Shown here piece by piece: positions 35,349 to 43,846 of a stretch of 64,000 nucleotides of DNA. Both the position numbers and the translations under genes were made by a program. Below the pieces are notes generated by a model. The model saw only the letters and a list, made by a program, of their open reading frames with translations, was not told where the DNA came from and made no database searches. The number at the start of each line of letters is the position of its first letter. Positions within the stretch are counted from its first letter, which is position 1. The stretch lies in NCBI RefSeq assembly GCF_900114915.1, contig NZ_FOUS01000008.1, positions 372,001 to 436,000 on the forward strand, read 5' to 3'. The DNA is from Bradyrhizobium sp. Rc3b. GTDB lineage: Bacteria; Pseudomonadota; Alphaproteobacteria; Rhizobiales; Xanthobacteraceae.

Positions 35349-35513
35349 CGGCTTACTCCTTCGAAACGGTTTTGGACAGAAGTCTCTGCCCGCATCAACT
35401 CTCAACGCCCACGGTTCGTTCGCTCAAACCGCCTCATTGTTTCAGCATGACCTTTCCGGAAAACCGCTTCAACGCTTTGCGCTGGCGCGGCCCTCTGGGC
35501 CGGGGGTCACGCT

Positions 35514-36830
35514 CTAGTTCTTCTCGATCCGGATCACCTGCGGCCGTCCGCTGATCACCTTGTCCTTCTGCACGGCGGCGAGCGCGCGGCGCACCGCATC
35601 CTCATGCGTCGCATAGGTGATCAGGATGACGGGCACGGGGACCGCCTTGCCGTCGGCTGGCGCAGCGCCGCCATTGGGATGACGCTGCACGATCGACTCG
35701 ATCGAAATCTTCTGCTCTGCCAGCCGGGTCGCGATCGCAGCCGCGGTGCCGGGGAAATCGCGCGCCAGAAGGCGGATGTAATAGCCGCCCTCGTGCCGCT
35801 CCATCGGTGCCTTCTTGGTGTCGCGCAAATGAGAAATCGGCCGGCCGAACGGATTGGCGCGGATGCCGCGCGCGGCATCGGCGATATCGGCGACGACGGC
35901 GGATGCCGTCGCGGCACCGCCGGCGCCGGGGCCGACCAGCGTGATCGGCGGAATGCCTTCACCGTCGATCGTGACCGCATTGGTGACGCCCATCACCTGC
36001 GCGATCGAGGAGGATTTCGGAACCATGGTCGGATGCACGCGCTGCTCGATGCCCTTGGCGGTGCGCACCGCAACGCCGAGCAGCTTGACGCGGTAGCCGA
36101 GATCGGCGGCCGCGCGCAGATCTTCCGGCGCGATGGAGGAGATGCCTTCGACATACACCGCGCTTTGAGCAACTTTCGTGCCGAAAGCGAGGCTGGCGAG
36201 AATGGCGAGTTTTTGCGCGGTGTCGTGGCCGTCGACGTCGAAGGACGGGTTGGCCTCGGCATAGCCGAGCCGCTGCGCATCCGCGAGGCATTCGGCGAAG
36301 GACAGGCCCTCCTGCTCCATCCGGGTCAGGATGTAGTTGCAGGTGCCGTTGAGGATGCCGTAGACGCGGTTGATGCCGGTTCCGGCAAGTCCCTCGCGCA
36401 ACGTCTTGATGACGGGGATCGCGGCGCCGACGGCTGCCTCGTAATTCAGCGCGCCGCCGTGCTTTTCAGCGGCTTTCGCCAGTTTCAAACCGTGCTTCGC
36501 GAGCAGCGCCTTGTTGGCGGTGACCACTGACTTGCCGGCGCTGAGCGCGGCCTCGACCGCCGACAGCGCGGGATCGCCGGCGCCGCCCATCAGCTCGACG
36601 AAGCAATCGATGCCGGGATGCGTGGCGAGCGCCATGGGATCCTTGACCCATTCAACGCCGCGCAGGTCGATGCCGCGCTTCTTCGCCTTGGAGCGCGCGG
36701 TGACGGCAACGACGCGGATTCCGCGGCCGCTGCGGCCTGTAAGCACGCGGGCCTGCGATTCAATCAGACGGACAACTTCGGCGCCCACGGTGCCGAGCCC
36801 CGCTATGCCCACTTTCAGGGGTGCAACCAT
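35514..36830 (-). CDS. hom: homoserine dehydrogenase
   Basis: Reduces aspartate semialdehyde to homoserine on the way to threonine and methionine. The 438-residue protein has the NAD(P) motif KVGIAGLGTVGAEVV, catalytic-domain segments (ATHPGIDCFVELMGG, NGTCNYILTRM, DVDGHDTAQKLAILA) and a C-terminal ACT domain (YYIRLLARDFPGTAAAIA) for feedback by amino acids. Its start lies 29 bp after the aminotransferase stop and glpX follows, so the three likely form an operon. The gene is complete. Confidence 0.96.
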   Translation of the reverse strand: MVAPLKVGIAGLGTVGAEVVRLIESQARVLTGRSGRGIRVVAVTARSKAKKRGIDLRGVEWVKDPMALATHPGIDCFVELMGGAGDPALSAVEAALSAGKSVVTANKALLAKHGLKLAKAAEKHGGALNYEAAVGAAIPVIKTLREGLAGTGINRVYGILNGTCNYILTRMEQEGLSFAECLADAQRLGYAEANPSFDVDGHDTAQKLAILASLAFGTKVAQSAVYVEGISSIAPEDLRAAADLGYRVKLLGVAVRTAKGIEQRVHPTMVPKSSSIAQVMGVTNAVTIDGEGIPPITLVGPGAGGAATASAVVADIADAARGIRANPFGRPISHLRDTKKAPMERHEGGYYIRLLARDFPGTAAAIATRLAEQKISIESIVQRHPNGGAAPADGKAVPVPVILITYATHEDAVRRALAAVQKDKVISGRPQVIRIEKN

Positions 36831-36859
36831 GATGACTTAGAAAACCTGCCGAAGAGAAC

Positions 36860-38080
36860 TTAACGCCGATTGGCGAGCGGAACGACGTTGTGCAACGTTT
36901 CGATGCCGCTTTCAAGGAAGCGTCGCACGCCGCGCGCGGCCTGCCTGATCCGTTGCTCGTTTTCCACCATGGCGATGCGGACATATCCTTCACCATGCTC
37001 GCCGAAGCCGACGCCGGGCGAGACCGCAACGCCGGATTTCTCTACCATCAGGGTCGCGAATTGCATGCTGCCGACGCTGCGGAAGGCTTCCGGCAGCGGC
37101 ACCCAGGCGAACATCGAGGCCTCCGGCGGCGGGATCTCCCAGCCGGCGCGGCCGAACGATTCCACCAGCGCATCGCGGCGCTTGCGGTAGGTGTCGCGCA
37201 TCTCCTTGATGCAATCGTCCGGGCCGTTGAGTGCGGCAGTCGCCGCGACCTGCACCGGCGTGAAGGCGCCGTAATCGAGGTAGGATTTGACGCGGGCGAG
37301 CGCTGCGATCACGCGCTCATTGCCGACCGCAAAGCCCATGCGCCAGCCGGCCATCGAATAGGTCTTCGACATCGAGGTGAACTCGACCGTGACGTCCATC
37401 GCGCCCGGCACCTGGAGCACCGAGGGCGGCGGATTGTTTTCGTCGAAATAGACCTCGGCATAAGCGAGATCGGACAGGATCAGGATCTCGTGCTTCTTCG
37501 CGAACGCGACGAGGTCCTTGTAGAAGTCGAGGCTCGCCACATAGGCGGTCGGGTTCGAGGGATAGCAGACGACGAGCGCCAGCGGCTTGGGGATCGAATG
37601 CACGATCGCCCGCTCCACCGCCTCGAAGAACTGCGGCGTCGGCTCCGACGGCACCGAGCGGATTACGCCGCCTGCCATCAAAAAGCCGAAGGCGTGAATC
37701 GGGTAGCTCGGGTTCGGACAGAGGATGACGTCGCCGGGCGCGGTGATCGCCTGCGCCACGTTGGCAAAGCCTTCCTTCGAGCCGAGCGTCGCGACGATCT
37801 GGGTGTCGGGGTTGAGCTTCACGCCGAAGCGGCGGGCGTAGTAGCCGGCCTGGGCCCGGCGCAGTCCGGGGATGCCGCGAGACGCCGAGTAGCGATCGGT
37901 GCGCGGCTTGCCCAGCGTCTCCTTCAGCTTTTCCAGCACATGCGAGGGGGCCGGCAGATCCGGATTGCCCATGCCGAGGTCGATGATATCGGCGCCGGCA
38001 TTCCGCGCGGCCGCCTTGGCCCGATTGACCTGCTCGAACACATAAGGCGGAAGGCGGCGGATGCGGTAAAATTCTTCCAT
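36860..38080 (-). CDS. PLP-dependent aminotransferase (AlaC/LL-DAP-aminotransferase-like)
   Basis: A 406-residue fold type I aminotransferase. The PLP lysine is in TSMSKTYSMAGWRMGF; the N-terminal ADIIDLGMGNPDLPAP and DRYSASRGIPGLR are typical of the class I/II group that includes AlaC and DapL. Which acid it transaminates cannot be settled by sequence; alanine/glutamate is likely. ATG 38080 (EEFYRIRRLPPYVFEQ) is the conserved start. It precedes hom, suggesting a role in amino acid synthesis. Confidence 0.88.
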   Translation of the reverse strand: MEEFYRIRRLPPYVFEQVNRAKAAARNAGADIIDLGMGNPDLPAPSHVLEKLKETLGKPRTDRYSASRGIPGLRRAQAGYYARRFGVKLNPDTQIVATLGSKEGFANVAQAITAPGDVILCPNPSYPIHAFGFLMAGGVIRSVPSEPTPQFFEAVERAIVHSIPKPLALVVCYPSNPTAYVASLDFYKDLVAFAKKHEILILSDLAYAEVYFDENNPPPSVLQVPGAMDVTVEFTSMSKTYSMAGWRMGFAVGNERVIAALARVKSYLDYGAFTPVQVAATAALNGPDDCIKEMRDTYRKRRDALVESFGRAGWEIPPPEASMFAWVPLPEAFRSVGSMQFATLMVEKSGVAVSPGVGFGEHGEGYVRIAMVENEQRIRQAARGVRRFLESGIETLHNVVPLANRR

Positions 38081-38296
38081 GGCTCTCTGGGCTCCGGGGC
38101 AACCGGTCAGGACAGAATCGACAGGCCAGGACGGCGCTTCGGAAACGCGTCCATTTCCGTCGTGAAAATTACTCAAAATCAAATGCTTAGAGCAATCATC
38201 GACGACGAAGACTGAAGTCGTTCGCCCTGACTCTCGGCTGAACCGTGGTCTTTTAGCACGGCAAGGCGGGGGCGCCAGCGATTACCTTGGAGCGGC

Positions 38297-38572
38297 TCAT
38301 TTCGCATCCTTGCCGGCGACGGCCTGGCGATCGCGCGCGGCGGCGAGCTCAGCCTCGATCTTGGCACGTTGCTCCGGCGGGATGACCGCTTGATCGCGAT
38401 CCGGCGGCAGGTCGTGCACCGGCAGATAGGTGCCGGGCTCCCTGGGATGCGCCTGCGCGTCCGTGGGCGTCATATCCGCGAGCTGGCTCGAGCAGCCGCC
38501 GACGGCAAGCGCCGCGATCAGCAGCGCGCCGCGGATCGGCAGCGTCTTTTGCAGGTCCCACAACGCCAACAC
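38297..38572 (-). CDS. small lipoprotein, unknown function
   Basis: A 91-residue protein with a lipobox (ALAVGGCSS, cysteine at about residue 27), then a Pro/Asp-rich mature part (PREPGTYLPVHDLPPDRD) and a helical tail (PEQRAKIEAELAAARDRQ). It is probably anchored to the outer membrane. It sits upstream of the aminotransferase gene on the minus strand, divergent from phaC. No family recognised. Confidence 0.72.
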   Translation of the reverse strand: MLALWDLQKTLPIRGALLIAALAVGGCSSQLADMTPTDAQAHPREPGTYLPVHDLPPDRDQAVIPPEQRAKIEAELAAARDRQAVAGKDAK

Positions 38573-38825
38573 TTGGGAAATCCCCTACTCGTCCCAAAGC
38601 ACGGCCCCGGGCAACCTTACCCAAGACCGCGCCCAAGCTCAAACCATTGCTGCCCAAATGGTGCGAGCCAGAAAACAGCCATTGCCCACCAAGCGGAGCG
38701 GTGCGGCCCGAATGTGACGGAACCAAGAAGATTTGTCGCAGTGCAACACATCTTCGAGAGTGTTTAACGTCAAACATGCGAGCTTCGCGGTGACGAATAC
38801 GGAATGAATCGTTACTGTTCTGCTC

Positions 38826-40634
38826 ATGAGTATGGCCACGACCGATACGCCCAAACCCGAGACGAAGTTCGATGCGGAAGCCTTCGCGATGAATGTCGCG
38901 CGGGCGATGGAGAGCGGCGGCAAGGCGCTGGCCGCTTACCTCAAGCCGCGCGAGAGCGGCGAGGTGCAGGATCGCCCGCCGGCCGAGCTCACCGAGGTCG
39001 TCAAGACCTTCACCTCGGTTGCCGAATACTGGCTCTCGGATACGTCCCGCTCTTCCGATCTGCAGACCAAGCTCGCCAAGGACTATCTCGACCTCTGGGG
39101 CTCGGCGGTGCGCCGCATGGCCGGCCAGGACGCGCCGCCCGCGATCGCGCCCTCGCCGCGCGACAAGCGTTTTGCCGACCCTGAATGGAAGTCGAACCAG
39201 TTCTTCGATTTCGTGATGCAGCTCTATCTGCTCACGACCAAATGGGCTCAAGAGCTGGTGCGTGATGCCGAGGGGCTCGATCCCCAGACCCGCCGCAAGG
39301 CGGAGTTCTACGTCCAGCAGGTCACCAACGCGCTCTCGCCGTCCAACTTCGTGCTGACCAACCCCGAGGTGCTGCGCGAGACCGTGACCAGCAGCGGCGA
39401 GAACCTCGCCCGCGGCCTGAAGATGCTGGCCGAGGACATCGCGGCCGGCAAGGGCATGCTGAAGATCCGCCAGTCCAATCCGGACAACCTCGTCGTCGGC
39501 GTCAACATGGCGACGACGCCGGGCAAGGTGATCTACCAGAACGAGATGATGCAGCTGATCCAGTATTCGCCGACCACGGAGACGGTGCTGCGCACCCCGC
39601 TCCTGATCGTGCCGCCCTGGATCAACAAGTTCTACATCCTCGATCTCAAGCCGGAGAAATCCTACATCAAGTGGTGCGTCGACCAGGGCATCACCGTGTT
39701 CGTGATCTCATGGGTCAATCCCGACAAGCGGCTCGGCAACAAGAGCTGGGAAGACTACATGAAGGAAGGTCCGCTCACGGCGATGGACGTGATCGAGAGG
39801 GTCACGGGCGAGATGAAGGTGCACACCGCCGGCTATTGCGTTGGCGGCACCATGCTCGCGACCACGCTGGCCTGGCTCGCCGAAAAGCGCCGCCAGCGCG
39901 TGAGCTCGGCGACGTTCTTCGCGGCCCAGGTCGACTTCACCCATGCCGGCGATCTCCTGGTGTTCGTCGACGAGGAGCAGATCACGGCGCTCGAGCAGGA
40001 CATGAAGGCGGCCGGCGTGCTCGAAGGCTCGAAGATGGCGATGGCCTTCAACATGCTGCGCTCCAACGATTTGATCTGGTCCTACGTCGTCAGCAACTAT
40101 CTGAAGGGGCAGCAGCCGAGCGCGTTCGACCTCTTGCACTGGAATTCGGACGCGACGCGCATGACCGCGTCGAACCATTCCTATTACCTGCGCAATTGCT
40201 ATCTGGAGAACCGGCTCTCCACCGGCACGTTGGTGCTCGACAACACGCTGCTCGATCTCTCCAAGGTCAAGGTTCCCGTCTACAACCTCGCTACCCGCGA
40301 GGACCACATCGCGCCCGCTGAATCGGTGCTGTACGGCTCGCAATTCTTCGGCGGTCCGGTGAAATACGTGCTGTCCGGCTCGGGTCACATCGCCGGCGTC
40401 GTCAATCCGCCCGCCTCGAACAAGTACCAGTACTGGACCAACGACAACATCAAGGACGTCAACGTCGCGCAATGGATGAAGGACGCCGTGGAGCACAAGG
40501 GCTCGTGGTGGCCGGACTGGCGCCAATGGCTGGGCGAGCTCGATCCGGAGCAGGTCCCGGCGCGCAGCGTCGGCAGCGACGCCCTGCCCCCAATCGAGGA
40601 CGCGCCCGGCAGCTATGTCAGGGTTCGCGCATAG
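38826..40634 (+). CDS. phaC: poly(3-hydroxyalkanoate) synthase, class I
   Basis: Polymerises 3-hydroxyacyl-CoA into PHA granules in the cytoplasm. The 602-residue protein is class I in length. The catalytic cysteine is Cys338 in the lipase-like box GYCVGGT, with Asp in TREDHIAPAE and His in SGSGHIAGVVNPP; the N-terminal domain ends before PPWINKFYILDLKPEKS. No phaA, phaB or phasin gene is adjacent. A MAPEG gene follows 67 bp later. ATG 38826 or 38832 are close alternatives. Confidence 0.96.
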   Translation: MSMATTDTPKPETKFDAEAFAMNVARAMESGGKALAAYLKPRESGEVQDRPPAELTEVVKTFTSVAEYWLSDTSRSSDLQTKLAKDYLDLWGSAVRRMAGQDAPPAIAPSPRDKRFADPEWKSNQFFDFVMQLYLLTTKWAQELVRDAEGLDPQTRRKAEFYVQQVTNALSPSNFVLTNPEVLRETVTSSGENLARGLKMLAEDIAAGKGMLKIRQSNPDNLVVGVNMATTPGKVIYQNEMMQLIQYSPTTETVLRTPLLIVPPWINKFYILDLKPEKSYIKWCVDQGITVFVISWVNPDKRLGNKSWEDYMKEGPLTAMDVIERVTGEMKVHTAGYCVGGTMLATTLAWLAEKRRQRVSSATFFAAQVDFTHAGDLLVFVDEEQITALEQDMKAAGVLEGSKMAMAFNMLRSNDLIWSYVVSNYLKGQQPSAFDLLHWNSDATRMTASNHSYYLRNCYLENRLSTGTLVLDNTLLDLSKVKVPVYNLATREDHIAPAESVLYGSQFFGGPVKYVLSGSGHIAGVVNPPASNKYQYWTNDNIKDVNVAQWMKDAVEHKGSWWPDWRQWLGELDPEQVPARSVGSDALPPIEDAPGSYVRVRA

Positions 40635-40701
40635 CGGACTCTGCCGCGCTCTTGTATAGACTCGCTCTCAAGGCAGCAGCGACGACAGAGGGGACCGGAC
40701 T

Positions 40702-41100
40702 ATGACGCGCGAATTGTTCTGGCTGACACTGACGGTGATCCTGACCGGCATCCTCTGGATTCCCTACACCATCAACCGGTGCCAGGTCCGCGGTCTCAGT
40801 GGCGCGCTGGCCAATCCCTCGCGCGGCGACAAGCCGCAGGCGGAATGGGCGAACCGCCTGATGTTCGCGCACGACAATGCGGTCGAGAACCTCGTGCTCT
40901 TTGCGCCGCTGGTGCTGATCCTCAACGCGATCGACTATTCGACAAAATGGACCGTGCTCGCCTGCGCCGTCTATTTCTGGTCCCGCGTCGCGCATCTCAT
41001 CGTCTACGCGATCGGCATCCCGGTGTTCCGCACGCTGGCCTTCACCGTCGGCTTCCTCGCCCAGGCCGTGCTGGCGCTGGCGATCTTCAAGGTGGTTTGA
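40702..41100 (+). CDS. MAPEG family membrane protein
   Basis: A 132-residue protein with four predicted spans, as in the eicosanoid/glutathione MAPEG family. Family features are ANRLMFAHDNAVENLVLFAPLVLI and the WSRVAHLIVYAIGIPVFRTLAF segment. Bacterial members are poorly characterised and may bind glutathione. It follows phaC and is convergent with argC, with a hairpin repeat between. Function is inferred only from the family. Confidence 0.85.
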   Translation: MTRELFWLTLTVILTGILWIPYTINRCQVRGLSGALANPSRGDKPQAEWANRLMFAHDNAVENLVLFAPLVLILNAIDYSTKWTVLACAVYFWSRVAHLIVYAIGIPVFRTLAFTVGFLAQAVLALAIFKVV

Positions 41101-41120
41101 GCGAACGCTACCTTGGTAAC

Positions 41121-41160
41121 GTCATTCCGGGGCGGTGCGTAGCACCGAACCCGGAATGAC
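41121..41160. repeat. hairpin repeat between convergent genes (GTCATTCCGGG ends)
   Basis: A 40-bp perfect-ended inverted repeat (GTCATTCCGGG ... CCCGGAATGAC) with an inner stem GGTGC/GCACC. It lies between the MAPEG and argC stops and shares its ends with 34228-34326. It may serve as a bidirectional terminator. Confidence 0.7.
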
Positions 41161-41173
41161 TGAGCAAGCTTTC

Positions 41174-42157
41174 TTACTCCTCCGGCAATCCCAGCATCAG
41201 CCGCATGTTCTGCACGGCTGCGCCCGAGGCGCCCTTGCCGAGATTGTCGAGCCGGGCGACCAGCACCGCCTGGTGATATTTGTCGCTGGCGAAGACATAG
41301 AGCTCGAGCATGTTGGTCTCGTTGAGCGCCTCCGGCTCGATCCGGCCGCCCTTTGACGCCTCGTTCTGCAGCGGCATCACCGAAACGTATTTCGAGCCGG
41401 CGTAGCGCTTGGCGAGCGCGGCCTGGACCGCCGCACCATCCGGCTTGCCGGGCAGCGTGTCGAGTTGCAGCGGCACCGAGACCAGCATGCCCTGCCGATA
41501 GTTGCCGACCGAGGGAATGAAGATCGGCCGCCGCGTCAGGTTCGAATAGAGCTGCATCTCCGGCAGATGCTTGTGCTCGAAGCCGAGGCCGTAGAGCTCG
41601 AAGGACGGTGCGCTGCCGTCCTCGAAGCTCGCGATCATCGACTTGCCGCCGCCGGAATAGCCGCTCACCGCGTTGACCGCGACGGGGTAATCCTTAGGCA
41701 ACAGGCCGGCATCGACGATCGGCCGCAGCAGCGCGATCGCGCCAGTCGGATAGCATCCGGGATTGGAGACCTTCTTAGCGGCCTTGATCTTGCCGGCCTG
41801 ATCCGCCGTCAGCTCGGGAAAACCGTAAGCCCAGTCGGGCGCGACCCGGTACGCGGTCGAGGCGTCCAGGACCTTCGGGCCCGCAGCGCCCATGCTGTCG
41901 ACCAGCGCCACCGTCTCCTTGGCGGCATCGTCGGGCAGGCAGAGGATGACGAGATCCACCTCCTCCATCAGCGCCTTCTTGGCCGCGGGGTCCTTGCGCT
42001 TGTCGTCGGCGATCGTCTTCACGACGACGTCGTTCTGGAGCTTCAGCCGCTCGTTGATGCCGAGCCCGGTGGTGCCGGAGCCGCCGTCGACGAAGACGGT
42101 CGCGGGCTTCTTCGCCGCGCTGGTGGTCGGAGCTTTGGTGGTGTCAGCGAGGCTCAT
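41174..42157 (-). CDS. argC: N-acetyl-gamma-glutamyl-phosphate reductase, short type
   Basis: Reduces N-acetylglutamyl phosphate to the semialdehyde in arginine biosynthesis. The 327-residue protein has the NADP motif [14 protein letters not shown] and the catalytic cysteine in [14 protein letters not shown]. It is the short (type 2) form of alphaproteobacteria. Its ATG overlaps the stop of the upstream paiB-like gene by four bases (ATGA), so the two are translationally coupled, an unusual pairing with no evident pathway link. Confidence 0.95.
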   Translation of the reverse strand: MSLADTTKAPTTSAAKKPATVFVDGGSGTTGLGINERLKLQNDVVVKTIADDKRKDPAAKKALMEEVDLVILCLPDDAAKETVALVDSMGAAGPKVLDASTAYRVAPDWAYGFPELTADQAGKIKAAKKVSNPGCYPTGAIALLRPIVDAGLLPKDYPVAVNAVSGYSGGGKSMIASFEDGSAPSFELYGLGFEHKHLPEMQLYSNLTRRPIFIPSVGNYRQGMLVSVPLQLDTLPGKPDGAAVQAALAKRYAGSKYVSVMPLQNEASKGGRIEPEALNETNMLELYVFASDKYHQAVLVARLDNLGKGASGAAVQNMRLMLGLPEE

Positions 42158-42819
42158 GATGCGCTCCCTTCGAGCATGTTCGTGTCGTCTGCAAAAACCT
42201 GCGGCCTTGCCTGCCGCATCAAATCTGAGATCTGCTTGGCGTCGGCATCGCCGGCGCTGAGCGCATTGGCGATCGCCGCATAGTCGGCGTCCGATTTGTG
42301 CTGGTTGAGCTTGAAGCTGCCTTCGACCTCCTCAACCGTCATCACCAGACCCACGATCGCCTTCTTCATCGTCTCGAGCCGTCCGGCCGTCATCTTGTCC
42401 GATGTCCACGGCTTCTTCGGCAGCAGCCAGTTCTCGAACTTGTCGCTGAGCGTGGCGATCTGCACCGCCAGCTCGTCGTCAGACAACATCCGCACCGGCC
42501 CGCTCAGATGCACCGACTGGTAGAGCCAGGTCGGCACCTGGTCCGGCGAGACGTACCAGTCCGGCGATACATAGGCATCGGGGCCATTGACCGCGAGCAG
42601 CCAGGACGCTGCGCCGTCCGCAAGCTTTAGCAGCGGATTGTGACGGGCGACATGAAAGGCGGCCTGCGGCGTGCCGTCGGCGGCATAGGTCAAATAGAAC
42701 GGCAGCGGGGAAGCGACCGGTTTCTTGCCGTCAAAGGCGCACATGGTGCCGAAGCCGCGCTTATCGGCGAACTTCAGGCTTGCGGCGCGGTCCTGCTTGA
42801 AAAAGGGTGGCGTGTACAT
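42154..42819 (-). CDS. PaiB-like FMN-binding protein
   Basis: A 221-residue protein of the PaiB family (FMN-binding split barrel, annotated as a negative transcriptional regulator). Typical features are [14 protein letters not shown], the [22 protein letters not shown] barrel start and HVARHNPLL, then the later [20 protein letters not shown]. It overlaps argC by four bases. No DNA-binding domain is visible, so regulation by PaiB itself is questionable; an FMN-dependent role is more plausible. Confidence 0.85.
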   Translation of the reverse strand: MYTPPFFKQDRAASLKFADKRGFGTMCAFDGKKPVASPLPFYLTYAADGTPQAAFHVARHNPLLKLADGAASWLLAVNGPDAYVSPDWYVSPDQVPTWLYQSVHLSGPVRMLSDDELAVQIATLSDKFENWLLPKKPWTSDKMTAGRLETMKKAIVGLVMTVEEVEGSFKLNQHKSDADYAAIANALSAGDADAKQISDLMRQARPQVFADDTNMLEGSAS

Positions 42820-43043
42820 CGTGGTCTCCTGCTGGGCCTCCTTGGGGGCCGCCGGATCAGATCGCGCTGACAGGAGAGAGAGTGCCGCGGATCGGATCCA
42901 GCGGCAAAGACGATGATCTCAAACGCGATCGACCGCCCAAACCGCTAAAGAGCGGCGGCGGCGACGGGCGAACAGGATGGTCGCAGCGTTGATCATGGCG
43001 CGCGGCTATAAGGCCAGATCGGGTTTCCGTCAAGGTTTCGGCG

Positions 43044-43574
43044 TCAGATCACCCGCCAGATCCATTCCATGATCTTGGCGAGCACGTCGCCGAACATCAG
43101 GAGCACGGCCGACCAGATCAGGGCCGAGACGAAATTGGCGGCCTGGAAGCTCCAATAGGGCATCTCGAAGATGCCGGCCGCGAGCGGCACCGAGGCGCGC
43201 AAGGGTCCGAAGAAGCGGCCGATGAAGATGCTGGGGATGCCCCAGCTGCGCACGAAAGCCTCGCCCCTGGGCAGGAGTTCCGGATAGCGAGAGAGCGGCC
43301 ACATCTGGGCGACCTTCTCCTTGTAGCGGTAGCCGAACCAGTACGAAACCCAGTCGCCGAGCGCGGCGCCGAGACCGCCGGCGATCCAGACCGGATAGAA
43401 GCTGATCCCGCTCGCCCCGATCAGCGCACCGATCGCGACCAGCGCGCCCCAGGCCGGGACCAAGAGCGAAATGAAAGCGAGCGACTCTCCGAAGGCGAGC
43501 ACGAACACGATCGGGGCCGCCCAGGCCTGATGAGCGCGCACGAATTCGGCCAGGGCGTGCGCATACTGCTCCAT
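43044..43574 (-). CDS. DedA family membrane protein
   Basis: A 176-residue SNARE-associated (DedA) protein, probably a lipid scramblase/transporter. Typical sequence: LAFGESLAFISLLVPAWGALVAIGALIG, GDWVSYWFGYRYKEKV and the conserved GRFFGPLRASVPLAAGIFEMPYWSF. ATG 43574 follows GGAAGG; an alternative upstream ATG at 43652 adds a basic stretch with no support. It is separated from parE by 273 bp, in which no gene is seen, and lies downstream of nothing on its strand. Confidence 0.88.
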   Translation of the reverse strand: MEQYAHALAEFVRAHQAWAAPIVFVLAFGESLAFISLLVPAWGALVAIGALIGASGISFYPVWIAGGLGAALGDWVSYWFGYRYKEKVAQMWPLSRYPELLPRGEAFVRSWGIPSIFIGRFFGPLRASVPLAAGIFEMPYWSFQAANFVSALIWSAVLLMFGDVLAKIMEWIWRVI

Positions 43575-43846
43575 CAAAAATAGCCTTCCGCCCCGTCTCA
43601 AGGTGCTGCTCGATGAAAAAGACTGGTAAGCCAAGGGCTTGTGTGACATCAAGTCACAAAACTCGCCTCACCGCGGACCGGCCGGTCAAATTGCCGGGAA
43701 TTGCAGGGGCTGCGGCGTAAAATCGCCGGGATTGGCTCCCAACGACACCGCCGGGCCCGCCCCGCGGTAACCTTTCCAAGTCAGAAGTGGCATAGTCGGC
43801 CTAACCGATTCGCCGCTTATGCGGCCCTCAAAGCGTATCAAGATAT

